64,000 bases of DNA, taken from NCBI GenBank assembly GCA_030686995.1, contig CM060694.1, positions 88,960,762-89,024,761 of the forward strand, written 5' to 3'. Of the stretch, positions 1-11,728 are shown piece by piece. The notes under the pieces are model-generated. The model had not been told where the DNA came from, searched no databases, and saw only the letters and a list, made by a program, of their open reading frames with translations. The stretch comes from Artemisia argyi (lineage: Eukaryota; Streptophyta; Magnoliopsida; Asterales; Asteraceae). Positions within the stretch are counted from its first letter, which is position 1; each line of letters begins with the position of its first letter. The translations under genes and the position numbers were made by a program.

Positions 1-3000
1 CTCATATCCAAGGATCTTCTATGTAGCTTTTCTCTTAGTGATTCCCTAGGTTCCTCTTAAAGACGAGATCACGGCCTCTAGAAGACTCGCAAACTCGAAG
101 ACATGGGTTGCTAGGCTTCGTCATCATCAAGACCACTAAAGTGAATCTTGTTGTTGGTTCTTCTTATATGTCCAAGATGTGTTGTGTTAGTTAGTGGTGT
201 TGATGTGTGCGTTTATCGATGTATGTATAGATTATAATTATCAAGTTTTAAATTTATATTTAGCCAACTTAACCTATAACACACACTAATGAGCAGTGTA
301 CCTGATCTATGTAGTTAGTTGGTAAGTAGAGTGTCGATCACTAATAGTGAAACGTTAACACCTTAAACGTCTATCAGTATTTTAATTCTTAAATTAATTC
401 TAAAACCTAATCTAACACAAGGGGGTTTTCAGTCTGAGAAACTGGCACAATTGAGTAGATTAATAACAGTAATTAAAACTATGGAGTTGAATAAGCCAAT
501 AGCAAACACGTAAAAGAATTGTCTCGAGTCGGACATCTCTAGTAAAAGAATTTTTGAGAAATGGTGTCGTTGTCTTTTCAAAACATCGATCTTAATTAAT
601 TTTCGAAATGGGGAGGAAAACTCTTTTCAAAACAAAATCAAACAAGTATACGTTGTTGTATCTAACATACAAAACGATAACGAATATCTTTATGTGTGTT
701 ATGCTAAATTGTTCTTGCATTAGGCATATATTACTTTGCTTGCTTATGTGATCTTGATTGCTTACTTATCTTATAATGTTGTATTAACTCACTTAGATAT
801 GTAGACTGAGTTGATTAATCATGTCTGTCGAAAATAATTGTCTTACACAATTATCTCTCAAAAGGTTCAAGTGTTAAAATATGTCACCTTAAAATATTTA
901 ACATTTCTTCAACATGATTTATAAAACATTGCATGAACTTATTTTGATTGGCCATAGGTTGTCTAATCAAGAGAAAGGTTAATAATAATACATTAGTATT
1001 TAAGTAAAAGAAAATGTATTTTTAAACCTTGCAACAAACGCTAATTGATTCAAACATGTAGTAATAAACTAGTCTTACATAAGTTGTGTATTGTATAAAA
1101 ATGGTTAGGATAATTATTTTTATACTCATGTAATGTCAAAAACTATGCATATTATACGTAATACGGAGTAATAAATAGTTTTTCACACACAAAATAAATG
1201 ACAATCTTGAATTGTTAAATTAACATGTCATTAGCATTAACATCACACATACAACTAATATTAAATTTGATGGAGCACATTCCATAAATCTTTACTTATT
1301 TTCTTTATTAAAAAGAATGGTCATGAGGGTTAAGAAAGATTTCGAGCATATATCAATTCATTATTCAAATTATGATTGATATCATTATCGAATCTAATTG
1401 ACAAGTTTTCGAGTGTGTACATGAAATTGGAATCATTATTTGTTTAGCTTCAAGATAAAATCAAAATATAACGAAATATATTATTTTGAACCTACATTCT
1501 CAATCACACTCGATTGGTATGAAAGTAATGACGTCTTTCTCAAGACGAAAAGAATATGCATTGGAACATAACTCACACTTGTGTTGATGATGTCATATTG
1601 AGTCTTCTTGTCTAATGTTTGTGTTCCAAATATTAAACTAATATGTTTAAAATATGCTTAAAATACACAACAAAGTAGGATTGACGACTTGAATGTTTCA
1701 TCCGAAATATTCAAGCAATTTACATTGAAACACAATTTGTAAATGTGTTATTTCCGAAAAACCAAACACGAGCAAACAAACAACATATGTAGACTTTTCT
1801 CATGAACGAGTCAAGACTCAAAATCACATGTCAAATAAAAATGTCACACATAATACATCAAGAAGATAACATGCATTTCAAAAGGATAATTAATATTCTA
1901 TGCATCTCATTCTCCTTGTAACATTAATGGTTATATCATAAGAGAATACGTCATTTAAAAAAAATTATAGGATATTAGATTTTGTCAGCAACCTAATACA
2001 ACGTGTGTCACTACTTAAACAAGTAAAATTCATTAATCACTTTATAACTAAAATACTTGTTTTCAATTCATAAGAGTGAAAAGTTTATCCTTTCAAATAA
2101 GCATATTTGTCAAAAGATGCAATATGTTTTCTCTCAATGATACAACATAAAACATTACAAGATCTATTAAGGCAAGTAACTTTAATTAGACTCTATTTCT
2201 CAAGATTTATTATGAAGTATTCTTGAAACCAAAATATGTTAAAATAACAACTCAACAAACAAAGATGTCATCCATAAGGTCATGTGTAAGACATGTTGTC
2301 TTCATTAACCGGGTTTTAAAATATGATTAGGACATGTATTAGCATAATCGGCTAATATCATATTTGGAAAACTTCGTTGGGAAAATATAGGAATTACAAT
2401 TCTTCTAATATGAGAATGGCTACTGGAGAACCTATTGCATTAGGAATTCAATTTGACCTAACGGTTGAATTGCTTCCATTAGAGAAGTTGGATTTGTAGT
2501 AAACCCGTAAAAGTGGTCGTGTTTAGCCTTAATTTAGCACCGCTAGTAATAGTCTCCTATCCATTCTCTAACTTGAAAATTTTCCATTCCTACATTTGAC
2601 TAAAGATGTTTTACATGGATGATCTTTGTCTCCCGTTAAAAGTGCACTTTAAACAAGTAGTAATTATGATTCTTCTTGACAAACCTAGATTACTTGCATA
2701 TATGTGCTTGATGTTTGAAAACAACAACTTTTTCTTGTGAAATATGATTAAATGTCTTTATGCTCTCTTAAATGCTCGATGCCTACTTGTTTAATTATTG
2801 AATGCATGTTTATTAGAAAGGTCTTGCTTTTGATTAGCTTATCTTATGTTATATTTCTTGATATATGTCCATGATACATGCTCTTATGTGCTAAGTGTCA
2901 ACATGTTTTACTTAATGCTTGTATTCATAGTAATCATGTTTTGTATGCATTTCTTTACATGACTTACATGTTATTTGTGCACCCAAACTATGTTGGACTA

Positions 3001-3390
3001 GGTATGCCTATCATGATAACCTCTTAGATGTCATATAGTCATACATGTTAATATCCTTGATTATTATGTGATGCATGCTTAAATGACTTACATGCTTAAA
3101 TATTTGATTATTATGCAACCAGGCATATTCTTCCTCACACTAGATCATAATCTTCCTTTAGGGTTTCTAGTGTCACAATCTCGCCTTCTTCCAAATAATC
3201 CACTATTTTATCTACGAAAGATTACTCCCACACTTCGCTACATTCTTCCTACACTTTTCCTTTTTCCAAACATTCTCTAATCATTTGTAAATTCTCTTCA
3301 TCTAAAAAATGATTATATACACCTTTCCACATAATCCCAACATTCCTATAAACACTCTTTACCTAATCCTTAAATCATCCCTTAATCATT

Positions 3391-3537
3391 ATTGCCCAAT
3401 TATTTTCTTTCTTAACGTCAATATGATTTTCTCATAATCAATCCTTTGATTACTCTTATCATCATCATCATTGTTGCCAAATTCTTCTCTTTCTTAATGT
3501 CAATATGATTCTCACGTAATCAATACTTTGATTATTC
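3391..3537. repeat. Diverged tandem duplication, period about 82 bp
   Basis: Two adjacent copies share TTGCC(C/A)AATT, CTTTCTTAA(C/T)GTCAATATGATT and AATCAAT(C/A)CTTTGATTA, with several substitutions. They lie in the non-coding 3' region of the left retroelement. No function is visible. Confidence 0.7.
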
Positions 3538-3622
3538 TATCCCTTCATTTCATTTGGGAAAAACAGAGAAAACTGGAGAGACTCTGCACGCCACTGGCGA
3601 CAGTCCCCAAAAACATACCGGC

Positions 3623-3644
3623 GGTCCCTTATATATATGGGACC
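3623..3644. repeat. Imperfect GGTCC/GGACC palindrome 1
   Basis: A 22-bp inverted repeat with GGTCCC and GGGACC arms around an AT-only centre. It is the first of three related palindromes in the left retroelement (the others at 5606-5627 and 6772-6791), each followed by GTC. Confidence 0.7.
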
Positions 3645-3754
3645 GTCCCTCGTTTAAAGTACCATCCCCAGTAGTTGTGTCATGAACTGGTTCACTGTTT
3701 TCCCTTTCTGTACCCTTTACTCACCACTCTCTACACCAGTTTCTTTCTCTCTAT

Positions 3755-3836
3755 TTAGTTGAACACTATCTTGAACCTTCCTATACCTTGCCTTTTTAGT
3801 TTAACACTATCTTGAACCTTCCTATACCTTGCCTTG
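3755..3836. repeat. Tandem duplication, period 41 bp
   Basis: A 41-bp unit containing AACACTATCTTGAACCTTCC is repeated twice, almost perfectly. This points to a recent local duplication by replication slippage. Confidence 0.8.
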
Positions 3837-5145
3837 TCCAAAATGACAACCTCACTCTCCTTAGTCATCTCCTTTGTTCTCTTCCTTCTAGGACTCATTC
3901 ATACAATTTTATCACCCATAAGAATTCCTTCAAGAACCTTTTCTTCGTCCTCACTCTCTATAAAATATTAAGATTCCATAGTAGCATCCTTCTTTTTTTT
4001 CACATCCACCTCTTATTGATAAAACACTCAACAAAACTAGGATAGTATGTACCATCTTCAAATACTCCCATCTTCTTCACATCTTTTCATCCTCACTCAC
4101 TGTAAGAGCAAATGGTTCCCTCATTGTTTCCCCATACACATTTCTTCTCATCCCCTTCAACATAAGCCTAAATTAAACCACTACCTTCAAATATGAAGTC
4201 TCCTATCTTCCTTCTCATCTTCACGCCATCCTTGCCAAACTTTGGCTCAAAACATTCTCTTTTTATTTCAGTTCATTCTTTCCCACTTCTCCACTTTAGA
4301 GAGTCATCTTCATTCTCATTTAGGAGCATATCATCCTCACCCTATATCACCTAGACACTAGACACTTAACTTGGAAGAAGTTAGAGAACGGTGTGTTAAT
4401 CAACAATTATATATGTTTAGTTTCAATCCTTTCATGCCATGCTTTAGAATAATCATATTTGAGTCATGCATGTATTAATCTCCGATAATGTCTTCCTACA
4501 TATATCATCATTATATATATGTGCACTTGTCTACTAACTCTGTTTTGTAGCATTACTTCATCGCTCGATTCTTTGGTAGCCAAAACAAGTTTTGAGCATA
4601 CACCAAGGGGGAGCATCTGCAAATGTCTGAATCATTTTCAATCGTTTACACATCTACACATTCCTTGCTATGTTAAGCATTTGCAACATAGTTGATTCAT
4701 GGATATGCTAAAGTCAATGGGGATGCAATGAGCTAGGGGGAGCTCGTAAGTAGTTGGGTACATGGTTCGGAGTTGGTTAAACCATAGCGATAGGAGCAAG
4801 GCTTCACTAGGATGATGCAAGCTCACTTATTTGAATGATGGGATTCTGGATTGTCTAATACATTCGGGAATCATTCAACCTATATGCTCTAGTATTCCTC
4901 TCAAGTTAAAGTCTTCTTCTCAAGTTGTCCTCTCAAGTCTTTCTCTAGTACAAGCAAAGACATCTCTTCTTATCAAGTCTTATGCTCAAGTCATTTTCTC
5001 ATGTTTACCTCTCAAGTTCTCGCCGATCTTCTTTCTACCTCTACATTGGCGACACCTTTTTGCTTCGACAAAAGGGGGAGAGGGAGTGTAAACAAGTAAC
5101 TTTCTACACTTTGCTATGAGTTATGGTTTACATATTTGTCATCAT

Positions 5146-5160
5146 AAAAAAGGGGGAGAT
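5146..5160 (+). promoter_or_regulatory. Polypurine tract of the left retroelement
   Basis: AAAAAAGGGGGAGAT abuts TGTTAG. This is the usual plant copia arrangement in which the purine tract primes plus-strand synthesis and sits directly before the 3' LTR. It fixes the element orientation as plus. Confidence 0.75.
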
Positions 5161-5605
5161 TGTTAGTGCAAACGTTATGACGTTTAATCTATACAATGTA
5201 TTTATATTTTAATGATGACAAACATGTAACTTGTAGTACATAAAATAAAGTGCACAAGTTACTCATTTACACAAATCATCAATGCCGGAACGCATCAACA
5301 TCTCTCGACGGCTCAAGTCTACATCACTTAAGGTATGAACAAACTTTATACCAATTTTGTTAAGTGATCAAAGAAAATATTTTTGTCCTTAAACCTTACA
5401 TTTTATAAATGTCACAAAACATTTTTACAAAAATAAACTGCACAAATTATTTTTGTTTTTATAAAGAAATGTTTTAAAGAAAAATAAATTTGAATTTGAA
5501 ATTTGAAATTTGAATTTAAATCCCCAACAACTATTTTTCCTACCAAAATCAGATACAATTTCACCAGATAACATTTCACCGCTAAAGGACAAAAACTGTC
5601 AAGGA

Positions 5606-5627
5606 GGTCCCTTATATATAAGGGACC
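5606..5627. repeat. Perfect 22-bp palindrome 2
   Basis: GGTCCCTTATA followed by its exact reverse complement, giving 11 + 11 bp with no spacer. It lies inside the LTR and is the best copy of the recurring GGTCC/GGACC palindrome. It could form a hairpin in RNA or cruciform DNA. Confidence 0.9.
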
Positions 5628-6096
5628 GTCTAAGGTTTAAGTGACCGTCCCCCGCTCCTCAAGCTATCCATAAATACTGGGTCATTTTCCACAGAAAAAC
5701 TTAATCCTCTTAGCACAAATTTTTTTGTTCTTTCCTTCTTCTTCTTTGATCACTATAACTCGTTGGTATGTGTTTATTAGTGATCCCTTCATCCTATATC
5801 TCAAGTGCAAGAGAAGAACACTCAAAAGTCGTCAAGAATCGAAATGTTATTGAGTCCACACACAAACGTAACTAGTGCTATGATTCTCTTCTTCCTCTAA
5901 ACTCTATTCTTGTAGATTAGTATATCCGACTTGTGTGTGAGTCGTGATTAGGTGTGTTCGGATAAAAAGGGACAACGTGTAAGTCCGTAAAGTGTTGTAT
6001 CTAGACTAGGACTTTGTATAAGTTGGTGTCTAAGTGTGTGAAGACTTGGATTTGGTGTGAGTCCAAGAAGTGAAGACTAAAACCTAATGAAGGTTT

Positions 6097-6395
6097 GTGT
6101 GAAGACTTGAATCTGTTGAAGATTCAAGTGGACGAGAGTGCTCGTTCGTATGAAGATTGAGACGAAGTGATCATCGTGTGAAGACTTGGATTGTGTGAAT
6201 CCAAGTAGACGAGAGTGCTCGTTCGTGTGAAGATTGAGACGAAGTGATCGTCGTGTGAAGACTTGGATTATATGAATCCAAGTGGACGAGAGTGCTCGTT
6301 CGTGTGAAGATTGAGACGAAGTGATCGCCGTGTGAAGATTTGGATTGTGGGAATCCAAATGGACAAGAGTGCTTGTTTGTGTAGCCACGTGGGCT
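6097..6395. repeat. 77-bp tandem array, about four copies, inside LTR
   Basis: Units begin GTGTGAAGA at 6097, 6176, 6253 and 6330, giving periods of 79, 77 and 77 bp; the last copy is partial and more diverged. Three units carry a self-complementary CTTGGATT...AATCCAAG type arm pair, so each could fold as a small hairpin. Minus-strand open frames across it are by-products of the periodicity and not genes. Confidence 0.9.
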
Positions 6396-6771
6396 TTGTG
6401 TAGATTGGTTATAGCTAGGATTTGGACTCGACATTCCGCTTAGTGTCATTAAACTTGGTGTAAGTTTTGTGTATGGTTTGTTCCTCCTAAGGGAGCGTGT
6501 TGACTAGTAAAGTAACTCTCAAGTGTGGTACTCGGGGAGTGGAGTAGGACGAAGAGGTGCTCCGTGCCGAACCACTATAAATCATCATGTCCGGTTTGCA
6601 TTTTCTCTTCCCATCTCTTTACTTTCTACACTTGCATTACGTTTAGGTTTGTGTGGCTTGTTGTGTGTATGTTTATGATATTAACTAGTTAACCTAAAAA
6701 AGCAAAACATGAGAAAACTTAATCACATATAGTAAACTCTCCATTGACGGCGGTACCTTAGTTAGGGCGGC

Positions 6772-6791
6772 GGTCCTAAATATATGGGACC
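6772..6791. repeat. Imperfect GGTCC/GGACC palindrome 3
   Basis: GGTCC and GGGACC arms around an AT-rich centre, followed by GTCCGT; the third occurrence in the element. Confidence 0.65.
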
Positions 6792-7034
6792 GTCCGTACA
6801 TATTGAGGACCGTCCACAGTGCAATTAGAAGTAGCTTAATACTTTTAATCTCATGTTATGTTTATGTTTATGTTTATGTGATTACTTGTATACTTGTAGT
6901 TACACAACATATATACTTGTTATGAGTGAGATAACCACTATTCATATTTAGTCACATTTGATCGAGAATTTGATATGAAACATTTAAGATTTTAAATAGG
7001 GACGCATTCACCCCCTCCCCTCTACGTTTCTACA

Positions 7035-7825
7035 TGTTTGTCTCCTCCTATACACGGAGGAGACTATACCTCATCAAGTGTTGATCATCTAGAGGCAGAC
7101 AAGGAGGACAGGTAGACTAGCCTCCTTGGCTCGTACAAATCCCTATTGTTCGATGTGAGATGATACATTTTAACCATTAGTGACAATTGAGGAGTAATAG
7201 TACTATGCGCTAAGTGTGGCATGATGAATTTCTCCATGCTCGATGTGGCCTGGGAGAATAGTCGAGCCACTATCAAGTGTTGATTGATGGGCCTAGGTAA
7301 TGGGCTTGATTCAAGCATATTTTTATTGGGCTTAGGCTACTAATATTGATACCTTGTCAGAAATAAAAGCTAAAACGAGATACGCTATAAGGCTGGTTGC
7401 CATAGGTGTAAGGCCTCACCGCTCACACCCACATTCACGCGCCACCCTTATTGCATACACCCACCCTCACGCGTGAGGCAAGGGAAAAAATGGGATGAAA
7501 GGTGAGCTGGATGACTTTTCGGCATTTGTGCAATATAGGTGTTTTTATTTATTGTTTATTTGATTTGTGAGTATGTGCGGGTATTTTATGTGGTATATTT
7601 GAAAAATGATAAGAGTGATGACCATTGTACCTGAAAATTGAGTTAAAAGGTGGCGTAATGAATAATAATGTGACGCTGAATTGAAAAGTGAGGAAGCTCC
7701 GAGGGTGACCGATGGACACCAGCCGAAGAGGAAAAAAGAAGAAAATAAATAAAAGAAAGTGAACCCTTCTCAAAACCCCACAAGAAATCCCTCATTCAAT
7801 CAAAACCTTAATCACTCACCTCACA
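7035..7825. other. Upstream region of the F-box gene
   Basis: Non-coding. It begins with a 9-bp inverted repeat (GTCTCCTCC at 7040-7048 and GGAGGAGAC at 7056-7064, 7-nt spacer). A C-rich, GTGAGG-containing stretch lies at 7400-7510. The last 70 bases before the ATG are A/C-rich, as in a plant 5' leader. I find no clear TATA box at the expected distance, so the promoter is unplaced. Confidence 0.5.
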
Positions 7826-8089
7826 ATGACAATCACTACTACTAAAAAACACAAGGATTCATCCCCAAACAACGACGAAACAAAACAAGACATGATAAGC
7901 AACATTCCCGACACACTCCTTATAAAAATCATATCATTACTCCCTCCATCAGACGCAAATCGAACCCGCATTTTATCCAAGAAATGGAAAAAATTTTACG
8001 CATTTATTCCAAACTTACATTTCATTATGCCATCTTTTCCATCACTTCAAAAACTCAATACATTTCATGACATCGTTCATCAAACCCTT
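7826..8089 (+). pseudogene. F-box/FBD protein, exon 1 (5' part), interrupted
   Basis: This is the start of an F-box protein, the substrate-receptor subunit of SCF ubiquitin ligases. The F-box covers about residues 22-66 (DMISNIPDTLL, SLLPPSDA, RILSKKWK, then IPNLHF), matching the usual LP..LL..I.SLL....A..T..LSK.W pattern. The ATG is the first in frame and directly precedes a Thr/Lys-rich leader. After 88 codons a copia LTR is inserted; the frame runs only one codon into it before a stop. The remainder lies 21.6 kb away from 29690. The CCCTT duplication at 8085-8089 and 29685-29689 is compatible with an uninterrupted frame before the insertion. Insertion allele or fixed pseudogene cannot be told from one sequence. 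Confidence 0.88.
8085..8089. repeat. Target-site duplication CCCTT, left copy
   Basis: Pairs with 29685-29689. The 5-bp duplication directly flanks the TG...CA ends of the copia element. Confidence 0.9.
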
Positions 8090-8580
8090 TGATGGATCTA
8101 AACACCTTGAACTTGTGTTAGATTGATACTTTGAATTATATCACTAAGCATGCAGAATCTACTTAGTAACACTTAGAAGTTTGATTGTGAGTAAGACAGT
8201 TGTATATGAATAAGAACAATGTATGTAAACAAACTATTAGCTCCAATATTATTAATGATAATAATACGAGTGATCTTGATATCACTAGGATTACACCTTG
8301 AAGCTCTAGAAACGTATATGACAACTGATGTCAAACCTTTAACCTAGGATCTCCTTTTATAGCACAAGGAGTCCTCTTCTACAAGATAAGTATAAAGCTA
8401 ATAGAATAAGATATACACAAGATCTATTCTATATTTATCTAAATACGTTTCCTAACAGTTATCTAATAAGCAGTGGTAATATATGTTCTTGCAGTGGTAA
8501 TGAGTTTCCACTGCAAGTACAATCTTCTGCAGTTGTAACATCTTCACTAGCCGTGGTAACTGTTAGTATAATTCCCAATA
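8090..8580 (-). repeat. Copia 3' LTR (left)
   Basis: 491 bp, same length as the right LTR, with six substitutions between them, including the terminal dinucleotide (the element start reads TA here and TG in the right LTR). It contains two GCAGTGGTAA copies (8470, 8491) plus variant forms. Confidence 0.93.
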
Positions 8581-8590
8581 ATCCTCCCCT
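8581..8590 (-). promoter_or_regulatory. Copia polypurine tract
   Basis: On the minus strand AGGGGAGGAT directly precedes the left LTR, the expected plus-strand primer position, and confirms the minus orientation. Confidence 0.8.
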
Positions 8591-8669
8591 AACTTATGAA
8601 TAATACACAAATCAATAAGTTTCTTCAAGTATTCAGTAAACATGAGGATATGGGAATTCTTCCAAACAC

Positions 8670-8686
8670 TTATCTTTTTCTTCTTA
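8670..8686 (-). pseudogene. Last codons and stop of the copia extra ORF
   Basis: Continuation of the extra ORF beyond the gypsy insertion. After the TCTTA duplication the same frame reads Arg-Lys-Arg and then TAA at 8670-8672. The gypsy element therefore landed only a few codons before the natural stop. Bases 8591-8669 are 3' untranslated element sequence. Confidence 0.7.
8682..8686. repeat. Target-site duplication TCTTA, left copy
   Basis: Pairs with TCTTA at 18416-18420 and flanks the gypsy-derived element exactly. Confidence 0.92.
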
Positions 8687-11600
8687 TGTCACACCCCCAA
8701 TTTACCTGACTTGCAGCGGAATGGAATACCTGGGGGTGTCTGTCATAGCACCACAGTTACAGTTACATTGAACGACCTAAAGTGTCGTTTGGAAAATACT
8801 GCATTTGATCATTGAAATAATTCAGAGTTTACAAAATGAGGTCCCCAAAATGTGTTGCATGTTTATGAAAAACAAGTCGTACTAGATCAAATGTTTACAT
8901 AAGTGCATGAAATAATGATGAGACGCGTCGACTCCGCGACTCCATGAAGGTCCAAATGCATGTCACATGAGCTACCTTAATAACCTGAAATACATTGCTA
9001 AAACGTCAACACGAATGTTGGTGAATTCCATAGGTTTGTAAAATGTAATGATGTACGGCCACCACAAGTAAAAATGCAAGATAAAAATCTCGTGAAAATT
9101 GTACAATAGCCTTAAGCTCATGACACCGAAGCTATGACTGATGAAACTGTAAGCCCCTCCCGAATGTTCTGCCGAAACATTCAAATGTAAAAGACATGAC
9201 ATGCATCCGCTTACTGTTGGTATCCACTACCACGGATGGAGGCGTCACCCTCGATAGATCTATCCACTCACTCTCGCTTAGTACTTGAAATTAACGGTTC
9301 ATGATGTTACAGGGGACTTTTCACATGGCAAGGTAACTTAAGCTATGTACATGTTTGAATACTTGGGCTCGTACTGAAATGATTGATGCAATGTATTCCC
9401 CCCGTGGGATTTGAAAACAATCAAAAATGTTGAATTGAAAACGGGGCTATGAAAACTCACCTCAACTGATGAAACCGTGATGAAATGAAATGAACACCAA
9501 TGAACAATTTGCTGCCGCAACCCAATATGATGGTACCATGAACATGTAATGAACTGAAAGACAAGGCGCGCACACTAGCCGCAACCTAATGTAAATGATG
9601 AACGATCTACTTTAGATCATGAAATGATGTTATGAATGTCCATGCACATGTTTCCTATACCACTCTACTCTTTGAAAAACACTTGTTGTTATCAAAAGTA
9701 TATATTCCAAAACTTAGGAAAATATGGCTATTAGAAAAATAAACTAGTTGTAATATATATACTTGTATATATATAACGTAAGTTTCCATGTTAGCGTTGA
9801 AATACTCGGGTTGTAATCCTTGAAATGATGAAAACATACTCATAATAACTAATACTACGTTAGTTATAAAGCTCGGTACTTGATATTATGTTTAGCTTGA
9901 AAATGTACTTCGTAGTTTTTGCGCCAAATTTAATAAAAGCTGTCAATTATAAAAGGGTTTTAGCCGATATTCAAACGTGTATATCTTTGTCGTTACTTGT
10001 CCGTTTTACTTGTTCTTTATATCCACAGTTACGTCTTAGTATGTAGTAATATATTTTGGAAAGCTCGGCTCCTCCGGGTTACGTCTAAAGTCTCTTTTTG
10101 TACCATGAAAAACGTCCAACAGCAACTATTTTCAGAAAAATACTTTTCGTCAACAATCTTGCAAAAATCATAACTTCTTCGTTATAGACTCTTTTTAATC
10201 CGTTCTTTCGCCTACGGATTCGTTTTTGAAAGTATTTTCTAAAAATTTTGCCAAAGTTTCCTTGGTGTTTACTGATTTTCCAGATTTTTACAAAACGGGA
10301 CAGCATGTCTAAAATAGGTTCCAAATCATGTTTTCAAGGTTAAAAACCAATTTCTACCATCACCAAACCTCTTGTAATCACCACATGACTAATCTAATCT
10401 TACCATACACCTTCTTAGGGTGCCATGGACTCCTAACCAAGTTATTAGAGCTAGGGGATTCATAACAAGAAAGTTAGGGTTTGTATGTTACTTTTTAGCC
10501 AAAATAAAGTGTAGTATAGCTACTTATACATGGTTTTTAGCATGATACTTATGAAATACATGTAAAAATAGGATGATCCATGAAAAAATAAAGATGAAAA
10601 CTTACTTGACAAAATGAGATGATTATAGGATGATTATGCTTGATGTTCTTGTGTTTTTGTTGCTTGATTCTTGATTAGGCTTGTAAAATGAACAAGTTTA
10701 GTGTTTTACTTTATGGAAAATGATCACTTGATCATGGAGATCAATTATGGGTCGTGGTTATGGAGAGGGAATGGAAGAGATGAGAGGAATTTTGATCTTA
10801 CTAAAAAGTGAATTATGATTTTGTGATTTTAGTAAAGTTAGGTTTTAGAAGTTTATTAGTATAAAACTTAGGAAGTTAATGCCAAGGGTTAAAAGGGTGT
10901 TTCATGGGCTGGTTTTCAAAGGGTAGAAGGGGGGGTAGGGGTACTTGGTAGTTATTTAGGAAATTAGTATAACGTTAAGTGTTATTACGTGTTATTCGTT
11001 AAAATCGGGTAACGGTTTTAATAGAAATAAATGTTCACGAAGTTTACCGGGATGAAATAAAGTCATAATAATGTTGAAAATATGTTAAAAATATGTTGGG
11101 TACATTTACTGAGTGATCGGGTGATTATTGTTTAGTTTTCACGAAAACCGTCGTTATATTCATACGCGTACGTTATAAATAAAATAAATTTCCAAAATAC
11201 TGGGTAACTGAATATTATAACTTTTATGATGTTAAAATGGATATAAAAATATGTCGGGACCATTGTGGGAATATTTAGATATATTCGTCGGGTATAAACC
11301 GTGTGTTAACGTTTATTTAGAAATCATAATACGTAAAACGTTAAATATACTGAATATAGTAATTTGAAAATCCTAAGAGTTGTATAACATGTAAATGACC
11401 TATTGATGATATGCAGACTATCTCCAGTCCGTATGCAGTGTTCTCAACACTAATGAAATGAATTCGCACCTAACCCAATCCGGTTACGCGAATTTGAATA
11501 CCCGTAAACTAAATTTACGATGAAATGTGTAATGCACGTGAATGATGAAATCTTTTCCCGCAATGAATAGTGTTCCATGAATAGTAAATTTTTTGAATGC

Positions 11601-11716
11601 TTCTCGGAATGTCAAACTGACACCAAAAATGATGAATAGTAATCTGATGAATAGTGTTTTGATGAATAGTGTTTTTCCAAAGTTCGGGAAATGACCTGAA
11701 ATGGTGAGTTGTGACA
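8687..11716 (-). repeat. Gypsy 3' LTR (left), 3030 bp
   Basis: Matches 15376-18415 base for base apart from one substitution and a 10-bp indel, as far as I could compare by eye. Small open frames inside it occur identically in both LTRs and resemble no protein that I know. Confidence 0.93.
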
Positions 11717-11728
11717 GTCTTCCCCTCT
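11717..11728 (-). promoter_or_regulatory. Gypsy polypurine tract
   Basis: Minus-strand TTAGAGGGGAAGAC-like purine run directly before the LTR start TGTCACA. Confidence 0.75.

Larger units (their letters stand above)
1..5160 (+). mobile_element. 3' internal region of an LTR retroelement (5' part outside window)
   Basis: No reading frame above about 90 codons and no recognisable protein is found here. The stretch ends at a polypurine tract followed by an LTR-like TGTTAG start, so I infer it is the non-coding 3' internal part of an LTR element on the plus strand. Short GGGGGAG blocks near 4610, 4735 and 5073 resemble the G-rich tracts seen before the 3' LTR of SIRE-type copia elements. No gag or pol is visible, so family assignment is tentative. 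Positions 1-3390 hold nothing else that I can name. Confidence 0.4.
5161..7034 (+). repeat. Putative 3' LTR of the left retroelement
   Basis: Starts TGTTAG directly after the polypurine tract. The end is placed at the CA of TTCTACA after a CACCCCCTCCCCTCTACG stretch that resembles ends of SIRE-type LTRs. The partner LTR is not in the window, so the right limit and a target duplication cannot be confirmed. The LTR holds two of the three palindromes and a 77-bp tandem array, and no long frame that looks coding. Confidence 0.55.

Noticed and set aside
6097..6395. Regular repeats considered as a CRISPR array
   Set aside because: Direct head-to-tail repeats without distinct spacers in a plant nuclear LTR.
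6077..6449. Two minus-strand frames of about 100 codons
   Set aside because: They lie on the 77-bp tandem array; their repeated peptide simply mirrors the DNA repeat, and no gene context exists.
7390..7510. GC-richer stretch with CACGCG and GTGAGG arms upstream of the F-box gene, considered as a MITE
   Set aside because: I could not find matching terminal inverted repeats with a target duplication.
8972..10324. Four small minus-strand frames, identical to frames at 15661-17013
   Set aside because: They are inside the two copies of the gypsy LTR and resemble no protein; identity reflects LTR identity.
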